Assembly (NCBI GenBank): GCA_009692685.1 | Contig: SHYS01000004.1 | Location: 1 to 64,000 of the forward strand | DNA from: Dehalococcoidia bacterium | Lineage (GTDB): Bacteria > Chloroflexota > Dehalococcoidia > UBA2979 | DNA length: 64,000 nt | Direction of reading: 5' to 3' | In this document: piece after piece, positions 51,733 through 60,612 of the stretch | Position numbering within the stretch: position 1 is the first letter of the stretch | Layout of the letters: the number at the start of each line of letters is the position of its first letter | Made by a program: the position numbers and the translations under genes | Notes under the pieces: generated by a model | Database searches by the model: none | Told to the model about the DNA's origin: nothing | The model's input: the letters and a program-made list of their open reading frames with translations, nothing else

Positions 51733-53076
51733 ATGAGATTACCGCCGCGACGACCGTGGTTCGCAGGCCGTATCCACCTGCCGTTCATCGGGCTGGCGTT
51801 CTTTTTCGGTGTGTTCGGTGGTCTGGCGCTGGCGGTGGCGCTGCCAGCGATCGCGGTGCTCCGAGGGACGATCGGCGTCTCCTGGATTTAGCACGCGCAG
51901 GTGCACGGTCACCTCTAGGCGGTGGGATTCGTCGGATTCTTCGTCATGGGGATGACGTATCGGATGCTGCCCGACTTCGCGGGGCGGCCGCTGCCCTATC
52001 CACGGCTGGCGATGCCGTCGTTGCTGGCGCTGTCGCTCGGGGTGCTGGCGCGCGCGGTCGGCCAGCCGCTTCAGACCTTGAGTGGTTCGGGCGGTTGCTG
52101 GTGGCCAGCGGCTGGCTGGAGCTGGCGGGCTTGCTGTTGTTCGCGGCCAACGCGCTGCGGCTCGCGATGCCGGAGGCCATGGGCGGGCCGCGCTACTGGC
52201 TGTTCTTCGTGGCGGGGCGTGGTGGTTCGTGGTGCAGGCGGCGCTGAGCGCGGTCTGGCTTACGGACCTCGTACGAGGTGGGGGCACGATGCTCCCGGCC
52301 GAGCGCGACGGTGCGGTGTCTTCCTGCAGTTCTTCGGCGTGCACCTGATGTTCATCCTCGGTGTTGGCCTGCGGGCGTTTCCGACGTTCTGCGCGCCGGG
52401 GCCACTGCCATCGCGCCGGGCGCTTGCAGCGTTTGTGCTGACGCAGGCCGGGATCGTCGCGGTGCTGTACTCGTACCTTGCTAGGACGTACTCGTCCGCG
52501 ACGCCGTGTGGTGTCGAGGACGCCGGGTATGTCGTGCTGGGCCTCGGGCTGGCGTGGGCGGCGACGTTCACCGGTTTCTGGCGCGCGCCCTCGCGGATCC
52601 GTCCGGCCTCGAGGCCGTCGGCGTACCTGTTGCAGTCGGCGATGATCTGGCTCGTCGTGGCCGCGGCGCTGCTCGCCGGCCTCGGGCTGGCGCGGGCGAT
52701 CGATGGCATCGGGCTGGCCTCGAGCGAGCTTGATGCTGCCCGGCACATCGTGGGGGTGGGGGTCGTGCTCTCCACGATCGTGGGGATGGCGCAGATGATC
52801 CTGCCGGAGTTCGCCAGTGAGCGACTGTTGGGCAGGCAGGGCGCTTGGCGAGGGCTGCTCTTCGGTGTGCTCCTTTCGACGGCGACCGTGCTGCGGGCGG
52901 GCTCGCGGCTGTTCGCCGGTTGGCTGCCCGGCGACCTCGTGTACTGGTCGATGTTGCTGGCGGGCGTGCTGGTGCTGAGCGTGGTGGCGATGCTCGGGTT
53001 CTACTTTGTGCGCGGAGTGCGGTCGTGGGAGCTGGTCCTCGAGGCGGCGGCGGGGCCCTCGGATGCTCGCCGCTAG
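51733..53076 (+). pseudogene. NnrS-like membrane protein, multiply broken
   Basis: ATG 51733 begins a multi-pass protein (HLPFIGLAFFFGVFGGLALA). TAG stops lie at 51889 and 51913 inside the motif that should read W-I-Q-H-A-Q-V-H-G-H-L-Q, so both stops replace likely Gln codons. Frame changes near 52075, 52215 and 52310 are needed to keep WFGRLLVASGWLELAGLLLF, AWWFVVQAALSAVWL and FLQFFGVHLMFILGVGLRAF in one protein. The His-rich motif and about 12 membrane segments match NnrS/heme-copper-related proteins. Clearly non-functional as written. Confidence 0.8.
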
Positions 53077-53762
53077 CGCGGGAGGGGGAGGCGCTCGACG
53101 CGTGCGCCCTCGGCGTGGCCGAGTTCAATGACGTTGACGGACTTCGCGAGGCCGGGTGAGCCCGAGTAGTAGGCGGGCACGACCCCGGAGCCGACGCTGG
53201 TCCAAGTGTCCCAGTGGCCCAGGGCGACGTAATCCGCGCCGGTCGTCTCGATCTCATGGTCGTGGACCAGGTAGGCGCGGTGCGAGTCGTGGGGGCCGGT
53301 CACCCAGTGGCCGTGGGCAGTGGCGACCTGCCAGCGCAGTTGCCTGGGTGGTGGGTCGCGCAGCGGGGTCATGTCGAAGTGGTCGAGGTGCGCACGGCCC
53401 CAGACCTCGAGGTCGAGATCCGGAAGGAGCGCGGACTCCTCGGCAGTCACGCCGAGTACGTGCACGTCTTTGAGGCGACCGAAGCGACCTCGGCGGTACA
53501 CGGAGTCGGCGGTGAGGCAGTCGTGGTTGCCGGGGAGGATGACTACGCGCAGCGAGGCGGCGGCGAGCGCGTCGGCCGCCAGGTCGAGCACCTCGAGGGC
53601 GACGCGGTTGTGGTCAAAGATGTCGCCGGCGAGGACGACAAGGTCGGCGCGCGCCGCGTTGGCGGCTGTGAGCACGGTGGTCAGGAGCTCGACGCCGTGG
53701 CGCCGCTCGTCCATGCCGATGTGGAGGTCGGAGCTGTGGACGATGCGGATGAGGTTGGTGAT
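53073..53762 (-). CDS. calcineurin-like metallophosphoesterase
   Basis: About 230 residues. The first metal motif IRIVHSSDLHIG lies upstream of the first ATG (53714), so a start there would remove it. No ATG, GTG or TTG is in frame before it. GAGGAG at 53771-53776 lies 8 bases before ATC 53762, so an AUC start is proposed. Other motifs: VVLAGDIFDHN, VVILPGNHDC, ATAHGHWV and YVALGHWDTW. SbcD-like phosphoesterase fold; substrate unknown. It overlaps the end of the NnrS-like pseudogene. Confidence 0.75.
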   Translation of the reverse strand: MTNLIRIVHSSDLHIGMDERRHGVELLTTVLTAANAARADLVVLAGDIFDHNRVALEVLDLAADALAAASLRVVILPGNHDCLTADSVYRRGRFGRLKDVHVLGVTAEESALLPDLDLEVWGRAHLDHFDMTPLRDPPPRQLRWQVATAHGHWVTGPHDSHRAYLVHDHEIETTGADYVALGHWDTWTSVGSGVVPAYYSGSPGLAKSVNVIELGHAEGARVERLPLPR

Positions 53763-53936
53763 GGCGTGCGCTCCTCGAGGGGTGCGTGGGATCGGGCGGA
53801 GCGTATGGCCTCGACGGGGGCCGATCTACAGCGCTGCGTGTTCGGGGCGTAAGTAACGAAATATCTCAAGCGCAGCGGCGGCCGATGCTCGGCACGTGAC
53901 CTCGATCTTCCAAGACTGCTCGAAAGGTGCTCGCCC

Positions 53937-54902
53937 ATGACTGCTACTCCTTCCCGCTGGTCTGCTCGCGAACTCGATCGACGGACCGTCCTCCGCGGTC
54001 TCGGGATCGGTTCGTTCGGCCTCGCCGGAGCGCTGCTGATCGGATGCGGCGAGAGTGCCGCCGAGAAGGCCGCGATGGAGAAGGACAAGATAGCCAAGGA
54101 GGACGCCATGAAGGCCGCAACAACGACCGCCGCGGCGGCGAAGGTGACATCGAGTCCGGTAGCTACTGCGGCGGCAAAGGCCGCGCCCGTGAACCCCTCG
54201 GATCTGTGGTCCGCGAAGGAGCTCAAGCTGGTCAGCTGGTGGTATCGCGGGCAGGAGGCGAGGTACTACGACTTCGGGATGAACACGGCGCTGACCTCGA
54301 CGGGTGCGGTGGCGGTCGCTCCGATCTGGGTGTTCGCGGCGGTGACGAACACCGACGGTTCGCCTCGGATGGTGGAAGTCCAGCACAACGTCATCGATGT
54401 GCTGCCGGGGCAGAGCGGGTACAGCGACCTCTGGGAGGTCCGTGTGGTGACCGTGCCGGCGGACTACAAGGCCGACACCATCAAGTCACGCGCGGACGTC
54501 GAGGCTGCTCGATACCCGTCGGTGGCCGCTGGCATATTCGTGAATTGCCCGGTAGTGCCCGCGGGGAGCACCTTCGAGGGCGACGAGAAGCTGGTGCAGG
54601 GCTGGTACCGCGAGCAGCAGGCGTTCTACCAGGACTTCGGGCCGAACCCGGCGACCGCGATCCCGATCTGGGCGTTCACGAACGGATCGAACGCGGACGG
54701 GTCGCCGAAGCTGGTGGACGGCCAGAAGAACGTCATTGACTCGATTCCGGGGCAGCCGTGGTACAGCGCCTTCTGGCTGGTGAACATGGTCACGGTGGGT
54801 GCCGACTACCACGCGAACGCGGTGAATGCGGCTGCGCAGAACCTGAAAGTGGGGCAAACGAACCTGATGGTGAACTGCCCCGTGGTGAGTCCGAAGGCGT
54901 AG
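53937..54902 (+). CDS. TAT-exported lipoprotein with tandem DUF7482-like domains
   Basis: 321 residues. A twin-arginine signal (LDRRTVLRGLGIGSFGLAGA) ends in a lipobox LLIGC, so the mature protein is a lipoprotein. A charged Ala/Lys linker follows (about 45-80). Two homologous domains come next: YYDFGMNTALTSTGAVAVAP with VEVQHNVIDVLPGQSGYSDL, and FYQDFGPNPATAIPIWAF with DGQKNVIDSIPGQPWYSAF. Each ends in a VNCPVV motif. The fold looks like DUF7482. Function unknown. Confidence 0.8.
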   Translation: MTATPSRWSARELDRRTVLRGLGIGSFGLAGALLIGCGESAAEKAAMEKDKIAKEDAMKAATTTAAAAKVTSSPVATAAAKAAPVNPSDLWSAKELKLVSWWYRGQEARYYDFGMNTALTSTGAVAVAPIWVFAAVTNTDGSPRMVEVQHNVIDVLPGQSGYSDLWEVRVVTVPADYKADTIKSRADVEAARYPSVAAGIFVNCPVVPAGSTFEGDEKLVQGWYREQQAFYQDFGPNPATAIPIWAFTNGSNADGSPKLVDGQKNVIDSIPGQPWYSAFWLVNMVTVGADYHANAVNAAAQNLKVGQTNLMVNCPVVSPKA

Positions 54903-55039
54903 TCGGAATCTAACGAAAGGCTCATGTGGGCCTAATGCTGGCCACATGCTGGGCGTCCTCCACGCGCGTAACTTGGTGAGTGTGACAACGTTCCCACACG
55001 GCGCAGAGCGCTCATCGGAGCGCGCGGAGGATGTACACA

Positions 55040-55813
55040 GTGGCTCGAATTAACTGGACGACTCCTCGAGTGGTGGCGCTGGCGGGCGTGAGCATGCTGG
55101 CCGGTACAGCCCTGGTGAGCGTGGCCTACGCGCAGACGCCGCCACCGACGCGTCAGCAGAAGGCCGAAGAGCACCTCAACAAGTTCGCGCAGAACCTCGA
55201 TGTTGACACAACCAAGGTCAAAGAAGCGATGAAGACGACGACGCTCCAGTATGTCGATAAGGCGCTGGCGGCCGGCAAGATCGATGCCGCGCAGGCCCAG
55301 AAGATGAAGGACGCCATCAACTCAGGTGAGTTCGGCAAGGGCTTCGCGGGTGGCTTCGGGATGCATGGTCCTGGCGGTCCTGGCGGTCCTGGCGGTCCTG
55401 GCGGCTTCGAACGGCGCGGCCCGGGTGGTCCCGGCGGCGGGTTCTTTGGCCCTGCGCCGGAGGTGCTGGGCACGTTCCTCAACGTTGCGCCTGGGCAACT
55501 GCGGACCGAGCTGAACGGCAAGAGCCTTGTCGAGGTCGCTTCGGCGCACGGAAAGTCGGCGGACGAGCTGAAGGCGTTTATCACCTCGAGCGCCGAAAAG
55601 CGCCTCAACGAGGCGGTGACGGGTGGCAAGATCGACCAGGCGAAGGCGACTCAGGCCATCGATGGGCTGAAGGCCAACCTCGACAAGTTCATCAACGGCG
55701 TGCACCAGATGCCCGCTTTTGGCCCCGGTGGCCATCGAGGACCGCACGGCTCGAAGGGTCCGCAGGGCAACCAGCAGAGTGCTCCGCAGGCAACGATCCC
55801 CAGTGGCACCTAA
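55040..55813 (+). CDS. secreted Gly-rich protein
   Basis: About 257 residues. Signal peptide RVVALAGVSMLAGTALVSVA with cleavage near YAQ. Two similar helical parts (KAEEHLNKFAQNLDVDTTKV and LGTFLNVAPGQLRTELNGKS, each followed by an AAGKID/TGGKID-type repeat) flank a Gly/Pro-rich linker (GPGGPGGPGGPGGFERRGPG). ATG 55031 touches the GGAGG, so GTG 55040, 9 bases from it, is the more likely start. It lies upstream of a two-component system and may be regulated by it. Confidence 0.85.
   Translation: MARINWTTPRVVALAGVSMLAGTALVSVAYAQTPPPTRQQKAEEHLNKFAQNLDVDTTKVKEAMKTTTLQYVDKALAAGKIDAAQAQKMKDAINSGEFGKGFAGGFGMHGPGGPGGPGGPGGFERRGPGGPGGGFFGPAPEVLGTFLNVAPGQLRTELNGKSLVEVASAHGKSADELKAFITSSAEKRLNEAVTGGKIDQAKATQAIDGLKANLDKFINGVHQMPAFGPGGHRGPHGSKGPQGNQQSAPQATIPSGT
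55367..55402 (+). repeat. 9-base tandem repeat, four copies
   Basis: GGTCCTGGC is repeated four times and encodes Gly-Pro-Gly units in the linker of the secreted protein. Copy-number change would keep the frame. Confidence 0.9.
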
Positions 55814-55847
55814 TCACCAGCGCTCGAATCGAACGTAACGTACTAGG

Positions 55848-55871
55848 GGTCTCACGAGCAGTCGTGGGACC
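55848..55871 (+). terminator. hairpin after the Gly-rich protein gene
   Basis: GGTCTCACGA / TCGTGGGACC pairs over 10 bases with one G-T pair and a GCAG loop. No T-run follows, so it may act as a weak terminator or a processing site. Confidence 0.5.
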
Positions 55872-55922
55872 ATCGTTGCGTCGTACCGTAGATCGGGAGT
55901 TCGAAGGCACGCTGGAGGTTAC

Positions 55923-56603
55923 GTGGCGCGAGTCCTGCTGACCGAGGACGAGGAGCGCATGGCGACGCTGGTCGCCGATGCGCTGCGCGACGATGGCCAC
56001 GAGGTAGAAGTCACTCACGATGGTGCTGCCGCCCTCGATCGGGCGCGCGCGGGCGACTTCGAGGTGCTGGTCCTCGATGTCATGTTGCCGGACATCGATG
56101 GGTTCACGGTCTGTCGCGAACTGCGCAAGTCCGGGGTGCGCACCGCGGTGCTGATGCTGACGGCGCGCGACGCCATTGAGGACCGCGTGCAGGGCCTCGA
56201 TGTGGGCGCGGACGACTACCTTGTTAAGCCGTTCGCGGTTGCCGAGCTGCGCGCGCGCGTGCGTGCGCTGGTGCGCCGGCCGGCGGGACTCCGCGGCGCT
56301 GAGCTACGCGTTGCCGACCTTGCCCTCGATCCGCTGAAGCGCGAGGTGAAGCGCGCCGGTCGCCGGCTGGAGCTGACGACCCGCGAGTACGGCTTTCTCG
56401 AGTTCCTGATGCGCCATGCGGGAGAGACGCTGACGCGCGCCGAGATCCTCGACGGTGTGTGGGGCGATGGTGCCGAGCCCTACGGGAACGTCGTGGACCT
56501 GTACATCCACTACCTGCGGACGAAGACGGAGGCGGGTGGCCCGCGGTTGATCCACACGGTCCGCGGCATGGGCTACGTGCTCAGGGAGCCGGACCAGGCA
56601 TGA
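55923..56603 (+). CDS. OmpR/PhoB-family response regulator
   Basis: 226 residues. Receiver domain (1-120) with the acidic pair in LLTEDEERM, phospho-acceptor Asp 52 in VLVLDVMLPDIDG and the Lys in DYLVKPFAVAEL. Winged-helix DNA-binding domain (about 130-225) with ELTTREYGFLEFLMRHAGE and VVDLYIHYLRTKTE. Start GTG 55923 has GGAGG 4 bases before it. The stop overlaps the kinase start as ATGA. Confidence 0.95.
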   Translation: MARVLLTEDEERMATLVADALRDDGHEVEVTHDGAAALDRARAGDFEVLVLDVMLPDIDGFTVCRELRKSGVRTAVLMLTARDAIEDRVQGLDVGADDYLVKPFAVAELRARVRALVRRPAGLRGAELRVADLALDPLKREVKRAGRRLELTTREYGFLEFLMRHAGETLTRAEILDGVWGDGAEPYGNVVDLYIHYLRTKTEAGGPRLIHTVRGMGYVLREPDQA

Positions 56604-57907
56604 TCCGCGCCGTCCGAATGCGTCTCCTCGGATACATCACCGGGGTGCTTGTGGTAGTCCTGCTCGCCGCCGGGACGCTCGTCTACGTGGTGCTTTCGAG
56701 GCAGCTCGATGAGGCCGTGGACGACCAGTTGCGCACGCTGGCATTGCCGTCGTTCGGTGAGCGCGATCAGGGTGAGTCGTTGCCGGCCGGGGCGTTCATC
56801 GTGCGGATCGTGGGCCAGCGAGAGCTATCGCGCTCGGCCTCGACGCCCCAGGGGCTGCCGGATCAGGGCGGGCTTGGCCTGGGGAGGCCTGTCCGCACCG
56901 ACCTGCGTACGGTGGAGATCGAAGGACAGCGCTATCGCGTTCTCACGACGGCGATCACGCCGGGCGGCGGAGGGCGTGGTCCAGGCGGCGCGCTGCATGG
57001 CGAGCCGGGCGGCCGCGGACCGCAGGGACTGGGCGGAGCGCAGGGCGGTCCGGGTGGATTCATTCAGCAGGTGGGTATCTCCTTGGAGGCGCGCGAGCGG
57101 CAGCAGTGGGTGGTGCGCCTCGCGCTCGCGGGTGGTGGCGGCCTGGGTGTCGCGCTGACCGCGCTTGGTGCGTTCTTCCTCACGGGCCGCGCGCTGGCGC
57201 CCGTCGAGGCTGCGATGGCTCGGCAGCGACGATTCGTGAGTGACGGCTCGCACGAGTTGCGTACGCCACTGGCGTTGCTTCGACTCGAGATCGAAGGCCA
57301 ACCCGCCATCGAGGCTGAGCAGCGACGGCCGTTGCTGCAGCAGGTGGACCGGCTGGCGAGGATGGTGGGGGACTTACTGCTCCTCGCTCGACTCGACGAG
57401 GGTGAGCTGCCGCTGGAGCGCGAGCCGGTCGCCATCGATGGGCTGCTGCGCACGGCTGCCGACGAGGCTCGACGGCTGGCGCCCGAGGCGCGTGTGGTCA
57501 TCGAGGGTGCGTTCGACCTGTGGGTGAACGGCGATGCCGACCGACTGCACCAGGCGTTGCTAGTGCTCATCGACAACGCTTCCCGGGTGACGCCGCGAGG
57601 TGGCGCGATCACGCTGAGTGCGCACCTCGATGGCGGATCAGTGGTGCTGACGGTGAACGACCAGGGGCCGGGCGTACCTCCTGAGCATGCACAGCAGGTC
57701 TTCGAACGGTTCTATCGAGCAGACAAGGCGCGCGCTCGGGCGCAGGGTGGCGCTGGCCTCGGGCTGTCGATCGCGAGCGATATCGTGCGGCAGCACGGCG
57801 GCGTGCTGCGCCTCGAGACGCCGTGGTCGAAGGGCGCGACGTTCTCGATCCGGCTGGCCAGCCTCGATGAGGCGACTGCGGCAGCGCTCGCGCCCGCGAC
57901 CAAGTAG
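56600..57907 (+). CDS. sensor histidine kinase
   Basis: 435 residues from ATG 56600. Two membrane segments (LLGYITGVLVVVLLAAGTLV and LAGGGGLGVALTALGAFFL) enclose an extracytoplasmic sensor part with a Gly-rich stretch (about 130-165). HisKA domain with FVSDGSHELRTPLALLRLE, then the ATPase domain with N box LLVLIDNASRV, G1 VNDQGPGVPPEH and G2 GGAGLGLSIASDIV. Expected partner of the response regulator just upstream. Confidence 0.95.
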   Translation: MIRAVRMRLLGYITGVLVVVLLAAGTLVYVVLSRQLDEAVDDQLRTLALPSFGERDQGESLPAGAFIVRIVGQRELSRSASTPQGLPDQGGLGLGRPVRTDLRTVEIEGQRYRVLTTAITPGGGGRGPGGALHGEPGGRGPQGLGGAQGGPGGFIQQVGISLEARERQQWVVRLALAGGGGLGVALTALGAFFLTGRALAPVEAAMARQRRFVSDGSHELRTPLALLRLEIEGQPAIEAEQRRPLLQQVDRLARMVGDLLLLARLDEGELPLEREPVAIDGLLRTAADEARRLAPEARVVIEGAFDLWVNGDADRLHQALLVLIDNASRVTPRGGAITLSAHLDGGSVVLTVNDQGPGVPPEHAQQVFERFYRADKARARAQGGAGLGLSIASDIVRQHGGVLRLETPWSKGATFSIRLASLDEATAAALAPATK

Positions 57908-57911
57908 GTCG

Positions 57912-57929
57912 TGCAGGCGCGCGCCTGCA
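57912..57929 (+). terminator. palindromic hairpin after the kinase gene
   Basis: TGCAGGCGCGCGCCTGCA is a perfect 18-base palindrome directly after the kinase stop. As a hairpin it would have a 7-base stem and a GCGC loop. No T-run follows. Confidence 0.5.
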
Positions 57930-57935
57930 GCGAGG

Positions 57936-57941
57936 TACACT
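57936..57941 (+). promoter_or_regulatory. candidate -10 box of the TMEM175-like gene
   Basis: TACACT ends 9 bases before ATG 57951, the same spacing as at ffh. No ribosome binding site is visible. Confidence 0.35.
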
Positions 57942-57950
57942 GCGGTCACG

Positions 57951-58541
57951 ATGGGGAAGTCGCGACTCGAGGCGTTCAGTGATGGCGTGCTTGCCATCCT
58001 CATCCTCATCACCATCATGGTGCTCGAGTTGCTGGTCCCTGTTGGCGACACCCTAGAGGCGCTGGGCCCCCTGTGTGGCGTGTTTCTCAGCTACACGCTC
58101 AGCTTTGTGTTCCTCGGGATCTACTGGAACAACCATCACCACTTGCTGCACACCGTCGAGGGGGTGCCCGGGGGTGTGATGTGGGCGAATCTGCACCTGA
58201 TGTGCTGGTTGTCGCTGGTTCCGTTTGTCACGGGCTGGATGGGTGCGAGCCGGTTCGCTCCTGAGCCGACGGCGGCCTACGGCATCGTGATGCTGATGGC
58301 CGCGATCGCGTTCACCGTGCTGACTTGGGCGATCATCGTGGCGGACGGGCCGTGGTCGCTACTCCGGAAGGCGATCAGTGGTGACCGGAAGGGACTGGTT
58401 TCGCTGGCGTTATGGATGTTCGCCGCCGGCCTCGCGTGGTGGGCGCCTGTGGTGGCCGGTCTTGGTTATGTGACGGTGGCAGTGATCTGGCTTGTACCCA
58501 ATCGGCGGATTGCCCGCATGATCGAGGAACGCGCTCCGTAG
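57951..58541 (+). CDS. TMEM175 (DUF1211)-like channel protein
   Basis: 196 residues with about six membrane segments. The N-terminal signature is RLEAFSDGVLAILILITIMV, followed by FLGIYWNNHHHLLHTVEGVP, both typical of bacterial TMEM175 potassium-channel relatives. It ends in basic residues after IWLVPNRRIARM. ATG 57951. A broken paralogue is at 42377-42918. Confidence 0.9.
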   Translation: MGKSRLEAFSDGVLAILILITIMVLELLVPVGDTLEALGPLCGVFLSYTLSFVFLGIYWNNHHHLLHTVEGVPGGVMWANLHLMCWLSLVPFVTGWMGASRFAPEPTAAYGIVMLMAAIAFTVLTWAIIVADGPWSLLRKAISGDRKGLVSLALWMFAAGLAWWAPVVAGLGYVTVAVIWLVPNRRIARMIEERAP

Positions 58542-58613
58542 AGCGGGGGTCCGGCCGGATGCCCATGCGTGCGCGCCCGGTAGTGGGAAAGCGAGTGGTG
58601 GGGAGGTATCGAC

Positions 58614-59519
58614 TTACCCGCGGTCGGAGAGCACCTCGGCGATGGTGTGGTGGGCGGCAGTGACGAACTCCGGGTTGGTGTGCAGGTAGTAGGGCAGTGC
58701 GATGAGCGCCCATGAGAGCTCCCAACCGCGACCTCGGGCCCACGTGGCGTCATCGATGGACAGTGCGGCGTGGAAGGCGTCGCGCGTGTGGGCCTCGAAG
58801 TTGGACCACGCTGGCATGAGGTCGCAGGCGGGATCCCCGGTGTCGAGCGAGCCGAAGTCGATCACGCCACTGAGGCGTCCGTCCTCGATGAGCAGGTTGG
58901 AGGGGAGCAGGTCACCGTGCAGCCAGACGGGGGCGCCGGTCCAGACGGCGCCGCGAGGGCGGCCTCCCACGCCCGCGTTACCGCTCGTGTGGCGATGAGA
59001 TCACCGAGCTCGGCGATGCACTGGCTGGTACGGGCGTCCCGCTCCACGAGCGGGACGCCACGGAAGCTGTTGTGTGTGCCCGATGGGGGACCTCCGGGCA
59101 GCGCGATGCGCTGGAGCGCGGCGACGAAGCGTGCGAGATCGGCGGCGACGTCGGGGAGGTGGGCGACTGATTCGACGGTCGCGCTCTGCCCCTCGATCCA
59201 GCGGTAGACGCATCACGGATAGGGGAACTCCGCGGTGGGGGCGCCCGAGGCGAGCGGTTCCGGGATCGGCAGTCCGAGCAGCAGCGCGAGTCGCGGCAGT
59301 CAGGCCAGCTCTTTCTCGAGGCTGACGATCGAGCTCGGTCGCCGCGGCAGCCGCACGGCCATGTCACTGCCCAACCGGTAGATCCAGTTGCTGGTGCCCC
59401 ACGGAGGTGAAGCGCTCGATGGGCAGCGGGGCCCACGCCGGGTACTGCGCGGCGAGGAGGCGGCGCACGAGGTCGGCGCTGGTCTCGATTTCGTCGGCGT
59501 GCATCGGGATGTCTGGCAT
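58614..59519 (-). pseudogene. aminoglycoside phosphotransferase-like protein, broken
   Basis: ATG 59519 starts MPDIPMHADEIETSADLVRR. After about 40 codons the frame must change to reach NWIYRLGSDMAVRLPRRPSS. That frame meets TGA after LEKELA and again after EFPYP; relatives have Trp at both places. A second change near 58970 leads to VWLHGDLLPSNLLIEDGRLS and VIDFGSLDTGDPACDLMPAW, the catalytic loop and metal motif. About 300 codons in all. Not functional as written. Relatives phosphorylate small molecules; not necessarily antibiotics. Confidence 0.82.
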
Positions 59520-59641
59520 CTACACCAACTGTACGTGGTCACCTCGGGCTCCCGGGTGCTCCCGGCCCTCTCGGCGCGTCGTATCATCTCGGGCGAGTGC
59601 ATTCGGGCGCGCAACGCCCGCAGTCCGATAGGAGCAGCGTT

Positions 59642-60607
59642 ATGGCGCGGTTGGACGGTCGAGTAGCCATCGTGACGGGTGCGGCACGCGGGATCGGGCG
59701 CGGTGTGGCGCTGCAACTCGCGGCCGAGGGCGCGAGTGTGGTGATCGCCGACTTCGGTGGCGCCCTCGATGGGACGGGTGGCGACCGCGGCCCGTCGGAC
59801 GAGGTGGTATCCACGATCACGAAGGCGGGCGGTCGCGCGATCGCCTCGTACAGTGACGTGTCGAAGTTCGATGATTGCAAGGCGACGGTTGACCGTGCGC
59901 TGGCTGAGTTCGGGCGCCTCGACATCCTGTGTCACGTCGCGGGCATCCTGCGCGACCGCATGGTGTTCAACATGACTGAGGAGGAGTGGGACGCCGTCCT
60001 CTTGGTTCACCTCAAGGGTGCGTTCAACAGTGTGCGCACGGCGATCGAGCCGATGTTGCGGCAGCGCTACGGCCGGATCCTGCTGTTCTCCTCGGGGTCC
60101 GGGCTGGGGTCGCCTGGTCAGGCGAACTACAGCGCGGCGAAGGAAGGCATGGTGGGCTTCTCGAGGGCGCTGGCGCGTGAGTTGGGGCCGCACGGTATCG
60201 CGGTGAACGCGATCTACCCCGGCGGCCAGACGCGCATGTCGGCCTCGGTGCCGACGAACCGCGACCAGCTGCGCCAGCGCTCCGGCATGGTGGCGGCCAA
60301 CACCTCGAGCACGATCCCGTACATGATGGAGGAGAATAGGCTCGCCGGTTCACCTCGTGACCCCGATAACAACGCGCCCCCGGTGGCGTGGCTCTGCTCC
60401 GAGGCAGGCGGCGCCGTCGCCGGGCAGGTCATCGGCACAGCAGGCTGGCAGGCCTCCAGGTACACGGTGCGGAGCGTGATCCGCAGCGTCTCAGCACCCC
60501 GGCGCTGGACCGTCGAAGAGTTGAGCGACCTCGTCCCGAACCATCTGGCGGCCGGTATTCCAAACCCAGCGCCCTCGACGGTGCGCGAGGGCGCACCAGC
60601 CAGCTGA
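59642..60607 (+). CDS. short-chain dehydrogenase/reductase
   Basis: 321 residues from ATG 59642 with AGGAG upstream. NAD(P)-binding VTGAARGIGRGVALQLA, catalytic Ser in ILLFSSGSGLGSPGQ and YSAAK (Tyr and Lys). A conserved HVAGILRD follows the fourth strand. The C-terminal 60 residues extend beyond the classical fold (LSDLVPNHLAAGIPNPA). Related enzymes act on acyl-CoA or steroid-like substrates; not determined here. Confidence 0.9.
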   Translation: MARLDGRVAIVTGAARGIGRGVALQLAAEGASVVIADFGGALDGTGGDRGPSDEVVSTITKAGGRAIASYSDVSKFDDCKATVDRALAEFGRLDILCHVAGILRDRMVFNMTEEEWDAVLLVHLKGAFNSVRTAIEPMLRQRYGRILLFSSGSGLGSPGQANYSAAKEGMVGFSRALARELGPHGIAVNAIYPGGQTRMSASVPTNRDQLRQRSGMVAANTSSTIPYMMEENRLAGSPRDPDNNAPPVAWLCSEAGGAVAGQVIGTAGWQASRYTVRSVIRSVSAPRRWTVEELSDLVPNHLAAGIPNPAPSTVREGAPAS

Positions 60608-60612
60608 CGTCC

